From the NCBI GenBank assembly GCA_009617715.1, contig VTFK01000458.1, positions 178,329 through 242,328 of the forward strand: 64,000 nt of DNA. Reading direction: 5' to 3'. Below are positions 36,387 through 50,300 of this stretch, in pieces (position 1 is the stretch's first letter; each line of letters opens with the position of its first letter). The translations under genes and the position numbers were made by a program. Under the pieces are notes generated by a model, which saw nothing but the letters and a program-made list of their open reading frames with translations, had not been told where the DNA came from and did no database searches. This stretch comes from Plectrocnemia conspersa. Taxonomy: Eukaryota > Arthropoda > Insecta > Trichoptera > Polycentropodidae.

Positions 36387-36580
36387 CAGTAGACCCCCCA
36401 ATAACACGGTAAATTGGGATCGCGCTATTTGGGTGCGTGTAGATCGGGAATTAGAAAATACTCATACATTTTTTTGCAATATGTACGTACAAATCAGCTG
36501 CGTGAGATGAGATATCCTTTCTTTGGCTTGCTCACATATAAAGTAACAGGCAATTTACCGTGTTATTAGGGGGTCTACTG
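36387..36580. mobile_element. pogo/Tigger-like MITE, 194 bp
   Basis: Flanked by TA on both sides, with long inverted ends CAGTAGACCCCCCAATAACA and TGTTATTAGGGGGTCTACTG that continue through ACGGTAAATTG. CAGTAGACCCC-type termini with TA targets are characteristic of pogo/Tigger elements. Confidence 0.85.
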
Positions 36581-36582
36581 TA

Positions 36583-37075
36583 GTTGTAAAAAATAAGGTT
36601 TTGGAATTACTAAAAATAAAGTGAACATCATCCATTGATGTACCAGTAAACTCCATTCTGAATCGTCTGTCCTTGCTTCAAGTACATTCTCCTTTAGATT
36701 GTCAGTTTCATCATTAGATGTAAGATTTTCCTTCATCAAATTTTGAAACCTTTTCTGTCTCTTTGTAACTCATTTTTCTAAATTTATTAGAAGTATTATT
36801 ATAGAGGTAATGTTTTAATGTTAAAGAGGTAAAATATTCATTTTTACAGTACTAATACTTTTATGAAAAAAAATTGTAATCTTACCTTGTTTTATAATTT
36901 CTGGTATGTAAAATTTGTAACAATACTCTGTTTGCGTTAACACAGTCAGTTCGAGAGCTATCCATTTCAACATTGCTATAAACAATTGTCTTCCAGTGTG
37001 TAAACAAGTCACACAATTTGATTTTCAAGATCGTCGATGCCTGCAAAATATTTCTACCATCTCGGCGGATATATT
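36583..37075. other. Intergenic, AT-rich
   Basis: No gene or defined repeat seen between the MITE and the LINE fragment. Confidence 0.4.
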
Positions 37076-37079
37076 CTAG

Positions 37080-37545
37080 ACAGGTTTTCTTTTACTAAGG
37101 ATTTAGGTGTGACTTTCAAAGAACGTTGTAAATTTATCCAGCACATTGCAGAGACACAGCAGATCATAAAAAAAGGCTCGGTTTTATCTTAAGAAAGACG
37201 CGCTACTTCATGAATACTTAAGTATTGCGCACTCTTTATGATGCTCTAGTCTGCAGAAACTATCTATTATTTGGATTCCATGGGTAACGAGTCAATGTAA
37301 TGAATTGGAGCTTAAAAAAGTACAGCGTAAATTCCTTCGATATTTATATTTGAAGGAATACGGGTATTATCCGTTCTTGTTTCTCAGTGCTTTTATTCTG
37401 GGAGCACTGGGATATGTTTCTTTGTTAACTCGCAGAAGTGTTTATATAATTAAACACTTCTGGAAATTGCTCAAAGGCATCGTAGACAACCCTACTGTGC
37501 TTGAGCAGCTCCAAATGTGGGCTCCGGAAGGTGGTTAGAGTTCTC
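37080..37545 (+). mobile_element. Decayed LINE reverse-transcriptase C-terminus
   Basis: Frames interrupted by stops read LGVTFKERCKFIQHI, then [17 protein letters not shown], then LKKVQRKFLRYLYLKEYGYY, the usual order of the reverse-transcriptase thumb region and downstream part in jockey/R1-type LINEs. An open stretch from 37305 to 37538 is a remnant of this. Shares a 20-bp word with the copy at 26085. The 3' sequence with a (GT)n run near 37729-37743 may be its tail. Confidence 0.65.
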
Positions 37546-38121
37546 AGTCGCATTCACTATTCTTGCCTGTAGTTTAGAACTGAAGCACTTGCCAACTCTT
37601 CACTGGCAAAGACCGTTCTTCTGCTCAATATTGACATTTTCTCATGCACATATGGGGTTTTGGTTTCATTCACACCTGTTCAGGTGATTTGTGTCTGTTT
37701 CTTTTATCTTGTTTTCGTGTTTATACTTATATGTGTGTGTGTGTACGTATATTAATTTGTATGTATATATTTTATACTTTGGCAATTGTGACGTATTAGG
37801 TTAACCTGTCAGGTCACAATGGTCATAATTTTAATAAATTAAACATGCATAAATGAGGAAGAAATGCCAAGTTTTGGTTTACGCCCCTATTAGCTCTAAA
37901 GCAGACGATAAGGATATACTTATCATTACTCCGGTTTATATTTTGAACAAATTTATAGAAATTAAAATCATTACGTTTTTATATTTATCGATCAATCGGA
38001 GTAATGATAAGTAGATCCGTATCATGCGCTTTAAGCTAATAGTATAGTCACTTGCCATCTCTTTCTCAATTATGAATAATGATGAAATGGATAATTCTCG
38101 AACTGACTGTTAATGCAAATA

Positions 38122-39849
38122 CACCCATACCTCGCTTTACGGCCTAGTTACGTTCCACGAAACTTAGCCGCAAAGCGAAAAGCCGTATAACGAATCAATT
38201 ATTATAATACAAATTCATACAAATTCAATGGGATCGGTTCCAAATTTGTTAAATATGTAACATGGTTTATCATTTAAAATGCATTTTATCTTTTTATTTC
38301 ATTTAAATCAAAAATACATACATTTGTACATAAAATAATAACAGACTCCAAAAAACAACAATAATCCATAAACAAAAATGAAACAACTTCATGTTACATA
38401 AAATATGTGGATGAATACATACATATTTTTTTTAAAATGGCTTTAATCTGGTAATGATGAGGAAATGGTAAACTGCAGATCACTGTCGTTCTCATTTTTC
38501 GCTGGTAAGGATGGGCCTGGCTTAAAAAAATTGTCCAACGTTGTTTGTCTTGCCTTTTTGTCTCTATCGTTCTTCGGTGATTAATAACAGCTAATGGCTG
38601 AGTTAATTCCTCGAGAAACTTTAGCGCTACGTTCGACGTCAGGATCGTTTTCAAGGAAGATGTTTATTCCTTGTTCGAAATAGGAAAAAGCTTTTGACAA
38701 TTTTTTTGATGTTAACTGTTTGGATACAACAGGCTCTGTCTCTTCATCAAATGCCGGTTCTGCTTGCAACTGAATGAGTTCCTTATATGAAAGGGGTTCC
38801 CTATCAGCTTCAAGTAGATCAAGCACATCACGTTCGTTCAAACCTTCAGTCAAGATCATGTGCTATATCCAAAATGTTTTGCCTAATTTCAGGAAGGCAA
38901 TTAACTTCTGCATCAGTAATTTTTACACATTCTGGCCATATTTTTTTCCAAACATGGTTCATTGTTGTTAATTTTAATTCCTTCCATGATTCACTGATAC
39001 TGTCAACAGCATCCTTGATGTTATAGTTTTTCCAAAATGTTTTAATTGAAGATTTACCATCGGTTTCCCTTATAAGTTGTCGGAAAGTTCGGCGTAGGTA
39101 ATATGCCTTAAAAGTGGCTATTGCACCCTGATCCATTGGTTGGATCAGAGCTGTTGTATTTTTCGGAAGGTACTCAATCATGACATCTTCAGATAGTTCG
39201 GATAAATTAGTAGGATGCCCTGGTGCATTATCCAAAATTAGCAAAGCCTTGTTGCTTAAGTTTTGTCTCGCAAATATTTTTTCACTTCTGTGCAAAAGTG
39301 ATTTTTGAAATAATCCTCTAAAGTAGCTTTAGTCATCCAAGCTTTCTTGTTGGATCTCCATATGACGGGTAATTGATTTTTATTTAGTCCTTTAAGAGGC
39401 CTTGGATTTTCGGACAAATATATTAAAAGTGGTTTTAGCTTAAAATCACCCTCGGCATTTGCACCAAGTAGCAAAGTTAATCGTTCTTTAGACACCTTAT
39501 AACCAGGCGCAGATTTTTCGGTTTTTGAAATGTACATGCAATCAGGCATTCGCTTCCAATAAAGCCCTGTTTCGTCTACGTTAACACTTGTTCAGGTTTA
39601 TGACCACCTTTTTCGATAATTCCCTTTAAAATGTTGGGATATTCCTTAGATGCGGCCTCATCGGCGCTAGCTGCTTCACCTTTCATTTTAAAATTATGCA
39701 AATTAAATCTATTTTTAAATTTTTTTAAAAATAAACGTCGAAAAAAAGTTTTTTTGCCGTTATAGCGAAACATTTTAGGCCGTAAATCGAAAACGTGCCT
39801 TAATTGAAGAGGGCCGTATAAAGAGCGGCCGTATAGCGAGGTATGGGTG
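38122..39849 (-). mobile_element. pogo/Tigger DNA transposon with broken transposase, 1728 bp
   Basis: TA targets at both ends (38120-38121 and 39850-39851) and inverted ends CACCCATACCTCGCTTTACG and TATAGCGAGGTATGGGTG. The minus strand encodes a DDE transposase of the Tigger/jerky group in pieces. The first acidic box VDETGLYWKRMP is near 39580, the second LLILDNAPGHP near 39240, and the third IQPMDQGAI near 39145. All three catalytic Asp codons survive, but the frame is shifted just before the first box and again near 39290. A stop ends the C-terminal part at about 38847, with a further frame (LTEGLNERDVLDLL) to 38581. The N-terminal helix-turn-helix DNA-binding domain is missing. Non-functional now. 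Confidence 0.88.
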
Positions 39850-39851
39850 TA

Positions 39852-40788
39852 GAGTAGTGATAGCATCCGGCTTAATGGGCCAAATTCTTTATTTTAAACC
39901 AAATACGTGACGATTTCAACCGATCATCATACATTAAACATTATTATAGGAAGGTGTCCATCTAGTTACGGTGCCCCCCCTTTATCAATAAAATTCCTGG
40001 AAGACAAGTAGGGTTAAATACGGCTTGTACATCTTTATAAATACCAGACATGTTCGTCTCATTGTCATATCTTTGACCAGAAGTCTTTTTCCGATTTTAA
40101 AATTTTTCATTACACTGCCCTTCATATTATTTACCCGAGGGCAAGTGCCTCACTCACGTACCAGCCCTAATTTTCAATATACTGCCGTTTGAGACGATAA
40201 TTCTTGAGAACACTTTTCCCATCTTAAAATGTGTCACTCAATACTCGACCACTGTGAATTCAACGCTTTCACAATAACCCAGTTGCTGGTAAAGAAAAGG
40301 TTTAAAAACAAATTATACAACTGGCAACTTTGAAAAACTCACAAATTTTCGAAAATCTCGCTTTATTATTTTAAAAATAAATACAAAATCATTAGAGCGC
40401 GTTGAGGAAGTAAACGCTTTACAAGAATTTAATACGAAACGAAAAAAATCATGGTTAAATATCTTTAATATTAAACTTAACTTCCATATTCCTGTAGAAT
40501 TTTCAGTAATAGCTTATATCATAATTTTTTCTGAACAAAAACAACAAAATATTACTGAAATTACAGGTAAAAAATAATACAGACGAATTTTAAATTATAT
40601 TTATTAACGTTAAAACGTGTACAGAAAGAAATATATTTCTCAATGTGAATTAAATTTATTAATAAACATAAATGTACTTAAAAAAATGAAGAGTTACCGC
40701 TGACAATAAAATAAATACAAACGAAAATAAAATCATTACGTTTAAGTTAATATAACATTGAAAATGTAAGTGAATATACAAATATATG

Positions 40789-40826
<38 letters not shown>

Positions 40827-41360
40827 GGCTTTCAAGATAAATTTCTCCATCAGCCGCGCAAACACGAGAGACTTAGTTACCGTTTATAAAAATCCGGAGC
40901 CGCGCTTGAAAACCCGTGATATATATAGTTTTAATAATAATAATCATTTATTACTAATAGAACGAATTTGTTGTCATTTCGAAAAACACTGTTAATTACA
41001 AGATTTTACACATCCGACGCGACGACACGCTTCATCCGGAGTGAGGTTCGGAACAGTGGTCCACGACGACACTATTTCCGTAAACTATATAATAAGAATT
41101 AAAACGCAAATTTGCAGCTCATATATACCCACACCGAACAAGATCAACAATCACATACGCATATTATTATTTTTACATTTTATTTATGTATACGCTTTTT
41201 TTGTTTTAAATTGTTGTTGGGTTTTAATATTTTTATATAATCATTAATTATTTTAAATATATTTTTAAATTAATAATCAGTTCGTTTCTACGAGGAATTT
41301 TCGAGCTTCATAAATTGGAAATTTTCATTATGTATATATCGAAATTACAGATTTGTTATT
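39852..41360. other. Intergenic Tigger to CKI-alpha
   Basis: No gene recognised. Includes a (TA)n microsatellite at about 40791-40822 and short chance frames around it. A TTTATT at 41179-41184 reads as AATAAA on the minus strand and is a suitable poly(A) signal for casein kinase I alpha. Confidence 0.5.
40791..40822. repeat. (TA)n microsatellite
   Basis: An uninterrupted alternation of T and A of about 32 bases. Length is likely to vary between individuals. Confidence 0.9.
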
Positions 41361-44300
41361 TTAAATTTCTTTTTCTTTTTCTTTTTTAGGTTCGGTCTTC
41401 TTTCGCGCTTTGTCTAAACCTGAAAGTAGAAAAAATACTTATTATTATATTAGCGTAATTTCTGAGCACAGAATTATATGAACATAATTTTAACTCTTTC
41501 ACCACATTTGGAATCAATCGATACTGTAGTATAATTATTTAATATAATTTAATGCTGTAAATCACTTGAATTTATTGAACTGTGATGTTAAATAAAGAAT
41601 TTGCTAGTCTTGGTGAAAGGGTTAATGATTATTTAATCTGTATATTAAAAAAACATTTTCATTGCAAAAAGATAAAAAAAAAAGCATAACGACACCACAA
41701 AACGGTGTTTAACCTGTGGACCGTAATGAATTTATTTAGACGCAACGCAAGCACGGCACCCCGACCACTCGCCGCCTGTTCAATCTCACTTAACCTGGCA
41801 GTTTTTTATTACGTGATTAAGAATGGTTGATTCTGAAAGGGCAGTTAAATTTGCGCTTTGACGACAAATGGCGTCAAGCCCATGAAAAGGGCACATACCA
41901 GGCGCGCACACAGGGGGGCAGTCCAGTAGGTCCGGACTGCCCCTTGAATAGACGAATTTTTATATAAAGAAAATAAATTAGAATTCGTGTAAGTTCTCAT
42001 CTTCGGACCGCCCCTAGAAAAATATCCTGTGTGTGCGCCTGCACATGATCATCATATGTCATAAAAACACACTAATTATCCCTTAACTACTTAATATATA
42101 AAAAAAAAAATAAAAAAATTTGTCTCTTAAAAAAATAATTTATGGATCATTCACCCATCATAAAATAAACAGCACAAGAGTGGATGACTATAAAATTCGA
42201 GAACACCTTTGTGATGATATAATATAAAGCAACAAAAATCGAGAAACACTTGTTACGCCAATAGATATTTGCTCGTTCTAAAATAATTTTAAAATTATCA
42301 TCCTACATCCACAATGAATAATTAAAGCAAGCGAAACTGACTCCCATGTTTGTTTTAATATGATGAACCCAAAAAAATATTTTGCGACAATGTATTTGCG
42401 GTGTGGTTCTTTGTTGTCGATATAGACTTCAAGCTACCGCTAAAAAGTGTTCAATTCTGCCGACATCACAACTGCACAATGCTACTGTCAGTGTGAGTTC
42501 AGCCTCATCCATTAATACAATAACTACGATATCAGATAGAGAAATATCGATTGCACACAATAATAGTGCGAACAATACAAAAGTAGAGGCAATTTAGATC
42601 AATGCAATAACACTCTTCAGAATTAGTAATATTAGTAGCCAATAGAAATAAAATGTAAACGCACTATCATTAAGTTCACTAGTATTAAATTATTTGTGAA
42701 TGTTTGAATTCATAAAACGTGCCTAATTTTCCACTCTTGTGACATACAGCAATACTGTCAAGGTATTGAAGATGTATGTAGGGAGATAACGAAATGCACT
42801 TGGACATCCCTCGAGACCTCTAAGATTCATTCCACGAATTAATTATTAAAATGATGATTTTTTCGCCACAAGATTAACTCACACTGTGTGCGCGTTTGAG
42901 ATGATTTAGTCATGGAGGGAGAGTGGTCGCTCGATGAACTCGGCTGGTTCAAGTCTTGTACCTGATGAAATTTCTTCTATGCCCGCCGATTGTCTCAATA
43001 TGGTCCAATCGAACAAATAATCATACTGATGATTGCATGTGCGGAACAAAATGCGGAATAGCTGCAAAAAAACGAAGATTTTAGTCAATATGTCAAATAT
43101 ATAAAATCGTTTGAAAGTAACATATTTACCTGTCTAAGATACATATAATCTGGTACTTCTTCGAATGAGAGCCCTCTGCAATAATTGATATACATGGAGA
43201 ATTCTGCTGGATATCCCTGTAACATAAATCAATAATGAAACACTGTAAAAAAATTGTTATAAGTATAATTTGGAAGAAAATTAAAATTTTATGTTTTTTT
43301 AAAAAAAAAAATATTAGGTATTTGCAATAATGGATATCACAATGCGTCACTCTTTTTGCAGTAGTGAATAAAAAGTAATATAAAGACACGGATGTTTGAG
43401 ACGACACCCATGAAAAATTTAACGAATGAACGACCTAACCGATTACGATTAAATCTGACCATGAACTTTTTCGAGAGCACAAGGGGTTAAATGCATTAGA
43501 CTTCTAAAGTATAACAAGACAAACTACACATGACTCGGGTGAAGAGCCAGAAGAATAACGATTTCTACTTCACAAATAAAATAATTCCTAACATATTACA
43601 CCCATAGATATGATAGAATCTCGAGAACAAGAAAAAAGTATACACTAGTTTCAATCGACTTTAAAAAATGGAAAGTATAATTACTCAAAAGATTATTCAT
43701 ATAGAGGAGATCCATTATTTTTAGGTTCTCCCTGAATGTTCAGACTCTTCTTTTCAAGGTTAATATGGATGAGACAAAGATAAAAAGCTTGCATATTGTT
43801 AGTATTTATTCCCTCCCTTTAAGAGTAATTAACTTAATGTACTTTTTTATCACTTAATTTTAAACGTATTACCTAAATCGCATTGAACATATTGCACAGT
43901 GAGTGTAAAACCATAGTAACTAGAAACCAGTAGTTTTTACATTAGAGCCTATAGAAAATACGAGGGTGAGTCAAATTATAACATTATATCAAGTGCGATA
44001 AAAATGTAAAACTTCTAATGTTCTGTAAATTGACAGCAGTGGTCCATATAAAGGTGATTCAATTTCAGTATCGAACTTTTTTAAAAAAAAAAAGGATTCT
44101 TCCGATTTTTTTTATTAATCTATTTCATTAATTATGAAAAATAATATCAATTCAATGGCCGTCTTTAGACCCGTTGTAGCAACCGATCCTGTCGATATAG
44201 TTTTCCTACATTTCTGGCAGTATCTCGGCGGATGTTGGTTTTAAAGTGCTCCAACTTTTCACATTTGTCAGCATACAAAAATTTTAGCGTAATCCCACAC

Positions 44301-47300
44301 AAAAAAATCAATGGCGTTAAATCGCATGATCTTGGCGGCTAATTGATGTCCAGTTGGAAACTTTTCACGCAAAAAATCCAACATTGCACCGTTTTGATGG
44401 AACACGTCTTCAACTTCATGCCAAAAATAATCGGTTATCATGCGACTATAGCGCTCATCGTTGACTGTTACAGTCCGATTTTCATTGTTTTAAAAAAAGT
44501 AAGGCGCAATGATGTCACCTGACCATAATGTGCACCAAACAGTTACTGTTTGGGCTTGCATTAGTCTCTCGTGAATCAAATGTTTTTTTCCAGAGGTGGA
44601 AATATGCCACATCAGAGATTTTCTTTGAAAAATCAGCATCAACTTCCTGCTGCTCTAACACCAAATCTGCGTAAATTCTTAACTGTCCATGATTTTCGGG
44701 CTTCGGTTCTTGTGAAATCTGAACTTTGTGTAGGTGTAAGTCCAGATGCAAAATGTGCCAAAGGGAGCCATAAGAAAAGTCCTCTGGCCACACTTTCACT
44801 TACAGCAGCAATATTCTCGGCTGAATGGGCGTCACAATGACGCACACACTTTACCCTATCTGCAACACTTCCAGTCTCTTCAAATTTTTTCACTAGGCTG
44901 CGAATTATCCAATCAATAGAACGATGAAATTAACCATAAATTTCGATATACAATCCGTACAAAATTAATATTTCTATAGAACAATTTTAACGCGTTCAAA
45001 GTATCAAATGTTGTTGCAAACTAACATTTGATACTTTGAACGGGCATGATTATTGACAGCTGTCTGATTTACAGTGCTGACAACATAGGAAACTCGAATT
45101 GGATCTCTAAGGTGTCATTCAATTTTTGAGTAGTAAGCGGGCATGAAAGTATTGAAATTCACTGACAGATGAAAGTTCAGTCTTGTCACTCCAAGCAAAT
45201 GTACGAGCGGAATAGTTCTGTAGCATTCTCGACCTGATCAAGCGGACTGAGTAACAATGAACACCACAGCGTCAATGTTGTTACAAGCACAACATACACA
45301 GATCTTAATGATCATCTTCAACCTGCAACCGACATACAAATGTTTCATTACAACATAAAAATGCTCGCTATTTAACGATTGAAACGATACAAAATCTGCA
45401 CTTCAGTGATTTTCACATCTTTGAACTGCTTTAAATGGTGTCGAGAAATGGACGATAGCTAACAGCCAAAAGTTTTTTCTAATATTGAACACCATGAAAT
45501 GTCTTTATTCTAACATAAAAAATATATAAGGTTTTAATTTGACTCACTCTCACACATAAAATATCGAGTCACTCACTTCTGTTTACATTATCAAGTCGTT
45601 ATATGTCGAAGGCATAAATTTGCAATTTTTGCATTTACCACTGTTTTACACTCACTTTGTGATTATAGTTTATTTAATGTTACTTTTCTTAGTGAACCAA
45701 TTAGTGATGTTCAACGAAGTCCAACACATGTGCACAAGACTACACGGGTTTGTACGAAGGGCAGACAAAGCTAGCTTGCTCGAAGTACTCTAGCGTTTGA
45801 CCTTGAATGATTAACCATTAAAAAATATCAAGATCAGAGCAACCTTATACATCTTTCTAAGCACAAGCGCGCATAACCTCATATGTTAATTTAATTAGTA
45901 TATCTTTTGTGTAAAATAAGTTATTTTTATAACATAAGAATAACTTACTCTACACAGAACTTCGATAGGAGTGGACATTTTCTTCTCACTGATACGTTCG
46001 TATTTCTGTCTTTTGGTTGCAGCGCGGAGACCTTGCCACGGAAGTGTACCTCTGTTGAAATTAAAAAAAATAATATAAGAAATTATAATCATCGCAAAAA
46101 CGCCGTTAGTTTTATAGATTTACCTGTTAAAATACATGAGAACGTAACCGAGCGACTCCATGTCGTCTCTTCTTGACTGCTCTATTCCGAGATGCGCATT
46201 GATCGATGCGTATCTGGCAGTTCCTATTGGATTAAAATCGATACATTAACATCAACAATACATTATTGGTTAATAGCGAGGACGAAACTTTTTTGTACTA
46301 TGGTATTGGGATTTCGTTCGTCTACGCCCATCTGTTGTGGTAAATATTTACTATTTATAAAAAAAAATTCTATTCGAATATAAATTTAAGACATTAAAAT
46401 CCCAGTTGTTATGATGATGAAATTATGGCTGATTCGGAATCGCATTATTCATTAGATAAAAAATAAATTGATTTGATGAACATTCCTAAAAATGCAAGCT
46501 GTGCTTATTTGAGGAAATTAGAACCTAAACTTATTTTTTTAAACAATCATAAATTTTTAATTAGTCAGTGTTTTGACGTCAAATATAAAATACAGTTTCG
46601 TAATGAGTTTTTTATATTCACAATAGTAAAATCAGTAAAATAAAAAATAAATTTATGTTTAGAATCACTAAATAGGCATATTTTAAAAATAAAAACGATA
46701 CAGATTAAAATACTTTTACTTATTTTTAAAACAAAAAATATCAAACTTTGTGACCTCTACAATAATTTATTTATTTTCAACACTTTACAGTCGATTTACA
46801 CAGCGATATTTGCACGACTGTTTAACTTTGATACTGTTACATGTTTTGATATCAGTTTCTCAGGCATCATATCAATAACAATGACCTACTTCAGTGACTA
46901 CCAACCAGTGGTATGCATGGGTGCAAATATTGGCAGCAAACTTCAGATTAGGGATTAATGAATACGCTCGAATGAATATGAATTAAAAGGGACTCGAATT
47001 TTATCTAGTTACGAAAGAGATTAAAATATTAAAGGACGGAAACTAAAATATCTAAATATGTCCCATAAACATTAACACATTATGGTCTGCTATTTACGCG
47101 TAATTTTAAATGTTTTGGCTTTTGAGTATATGCGGGAATCTCGGCATTTCGTTAAAAGTAAATAAAAAGAGAACCGAGTGTAAATGTAATTTATAATAAA
47201 AAAAAAATATGATTTTTTTGGAACACAAGAAACTGCATGCAAGTGGTTAAATTGTTTGTTTCTTTAACCATTTCGTGTAATACATGATTTGTATTGAGAT

Positions 47301-50300
47301 TTTTTACTGACTTTAAAATTGTAATTATTTTGTTGATTTTTGCTGTGATCGTTGTAAAATGGATTTAAGAGAAGAAACATTGTTTGAGGAAGCTTTTGCA
47401 GATCATCCTTCCCAACCTTCTATCAAAGACGAAGAAGTTTTGGGCCAGAAATCCACATAAGTGCAAGACCAAGTGTCATGAGTTTATCAGTCTTAAAAGA
47501 TTCTTCAGAAGATATTCCCGATGCAACATTGGATTGGCAAGAATATGACTCTCCAGGAAGTTTGAATAATTTTGAAAATATACCAGTTCATTGAAAATGA
47601 TTCGTTCCAGACAATATCAGAAGAGGCAAACTGAAATCGGGAGAAAAATCACCATAATTACGCAGCTTTGTCGTTAAAAATTAAAAAAAAAAAATGAATT
47701 TAAAAAATGGTTAGCTATACTATTAATTAAAGCAATAGTTTGAAAAAATACCAATCCTAGAATTAAAACTACATATTTTAGAAAAATATTGAGTCTGCAT
47801 CACAAACATATATAATAAATTTAAAATTTCATTAGTCTTAAAATATATTTTATGTATAAATAATAATAAAATGAGTTAATTTCTATTGTAGGTGAGTCTG
47901 CGTTTTTCGTTGTATTTGTCAGTAATTGAAAGAAATCTGTTTGTCTGTTTCATTGTGTAAATATCAAACAAAATATCAAAGTTGCATGTTTAGGTGCCGT
48001 TCGAATATCACCACTTATATTGACCGTAAAGTGTTAAAAAATATTTAAATACATTTATTTTTTCTTGTTTTGCGTTTCACAGATTTATGGTAACTGATTT
48101 CATTATTACGAATATATAATATGTGAGACATATTTATAGAAAAAAATCTGTACACTAAATTTGACATGAAATTATTTTTTACCTGAGTTTTGAGCCCCTG
48201 GAATTTAGAATATAAATTATTTTAGACTATTTTATTTAATATATTAATAACATCTTAGACTAAATATGCAGTTTAACATGTGAATTTGTTATATGTAGTT
48301 GAAATGACGGAACACAAATTTGTTCACATGGCATTTAATGTGTTAATATAATTTTTTTGACTAGTTATTTTTTATGATCTTCAATTAGCCACTCTAGCGC
48401 ATAGATGCGAATCACATAGTCATTATTTGGGACGAAACAAAGCAACCAGACCTGTCAAACTCTTGTCTTCTCGGTAAGAAATGTGCATTCGAGTTCGCGG
48501 GTCACGGAATTTCTTAGCTAAACCAAAATCGATTATGTATAGCTTGTTACAGTGTCGCCCGATGCCCATCAGGAAATTGTCAGGTTTTATGTCGCGGTGA
48601 ATGAAGTGTTTGCAATGAAGATATTCTATACGCCCTATCATTTGATCTGAAATATAAAATATCGGATAAGTACGCTTAGAAAACATGGCAAAGATAATAC
48701 TAAGATATGCATTGCTACGCAACTTACCAACTAGCATAAGGACTGTTTTTGTCGTAAATCGTCTCGTACAAAAATTGAACAAGTCTTCTAAGCTGGGACC
48801 CAGCAGGTCCATCACCAACACGTTGAACTCTCTTTCTTGGCCGTACCATCTGCAAAGAACGTTTGAAATTTAGTTGAGAAACACAAAATCATTATTTAAT
48901 CTATGTCAACTACAAATTAGCAAACCAATAAGGTAACCCACTTAAATCTTTAATTGGATATTGATTTCATAAATGCATTTCTAATATTATATTTAAAAGC
49001 CAGTACCTGATATGCGGAATACCGGTTCCTCCGTGTAGGACTTTGTATAATTTGCTCTCATATAGCAGCTGAGGATGGCGAGAAATTGTGGCTTCACATT
49101 TTATTGCCACTTCCTAAAAACGAAATCAAACATCAATGTTTAGGTATTGTTTTGTTAAAATAACATCATCAAAACACAGAGTGAGAAAACATACTATGAT
49201 AACGTTATTATTGTTATGAAATATCAGTGTAATTAAAACGTACACACCAGAGCCAGTGATAATATTATGAATAAAATTAAAAAGGTCAGGTTTGTCTTAT
49301 CAGGAAATGAAGCTGATTAATTATATTAGCTTCTAAATTTACTACTACTGGAATTTATATAATTATCAAAGCGCTTCAACCCATAGGAAAAATTTTCTAT
49401 TGAGTCTCAGGATAAGATACATTTTATTGTTTTGACGATTTTATAACAGATGTAAGAACAGTACAAAGTAAATATTTATATTATATAGTTTTGGGCTCTA
49501 GCTTATGAATTTTTATGGCAGAAAAAGTAATGTAAATTTTTTTCTCATAGTCGATTCTACCATTTTTTTTTTCAATAGGGAATAATTTATGTTATGGGAG
49601 TCTTTCTATTTATTATTGTAATGATAATATACACCAGTGGTCTCCAAAGTCAGATATGCATACATCAAGTGATAATTACACAAACGTAAAGACATTGACA
49701 GTTGCAATGTATTTGAAGTTAACAGCAGGCGCGTATGGTAGGATACATTCCCTTTTCGCTCGCTTGCGTATTAAGTGGCGAGTGAGAAGAAATAGGCACT
49801 CGAGCAAAAGGGAATGCAACTCACGGTACGCGCCTGGTTAACAGCAAATCTTTTACAAGTACTCAGAGGTACGCAATCAAAATAATTTAGAGAGACCACT
49901 GATCTATACACGTTGGCTTAGTTTGATACAGTTATTTATTCATATTTGTACTTTATGATTAATTTATTAACACAATTATAATTAACTGAGAATATTTTTC
50001 GAGCAATAAGCTAAGATGTTAACAAAAACTTTTTTATTGTTAATTGTGTCGATTCATAAATTAATTTGTGTATATTTATGTAAAAAAATCAAATGGTGCA
50101 GTAGGACTTGGAATAATCTGCAAATATTGCGAATTTTATCTTGTAATCTTTTGGTTATTGTTCACATTAAAAATAATTTTAATGCGAAACAAAGACGTAT
50201 ACTACTGATAACGATTTATAGAATACAGCCATATTTTAACATATGTAATCATTAGTAACTCAACCGATGATTCAGTATTCTTTGAATTTTTTTATATACA

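Noticed and set aside
40659..40995. Frames rich in Ile/Tyr around 40.8 kb
   Set aside because: They are translations of the (TA)n microsatellite.
42906..42961. Continuation of CKI-alpha exon 8 to an in-frame stop
   Set aside because: A good GT donor at 42961-42960 joins in phase to a lysine-rich last exon ending at 41361, which fits the family tail better. Read-through could still be a minor isoform.
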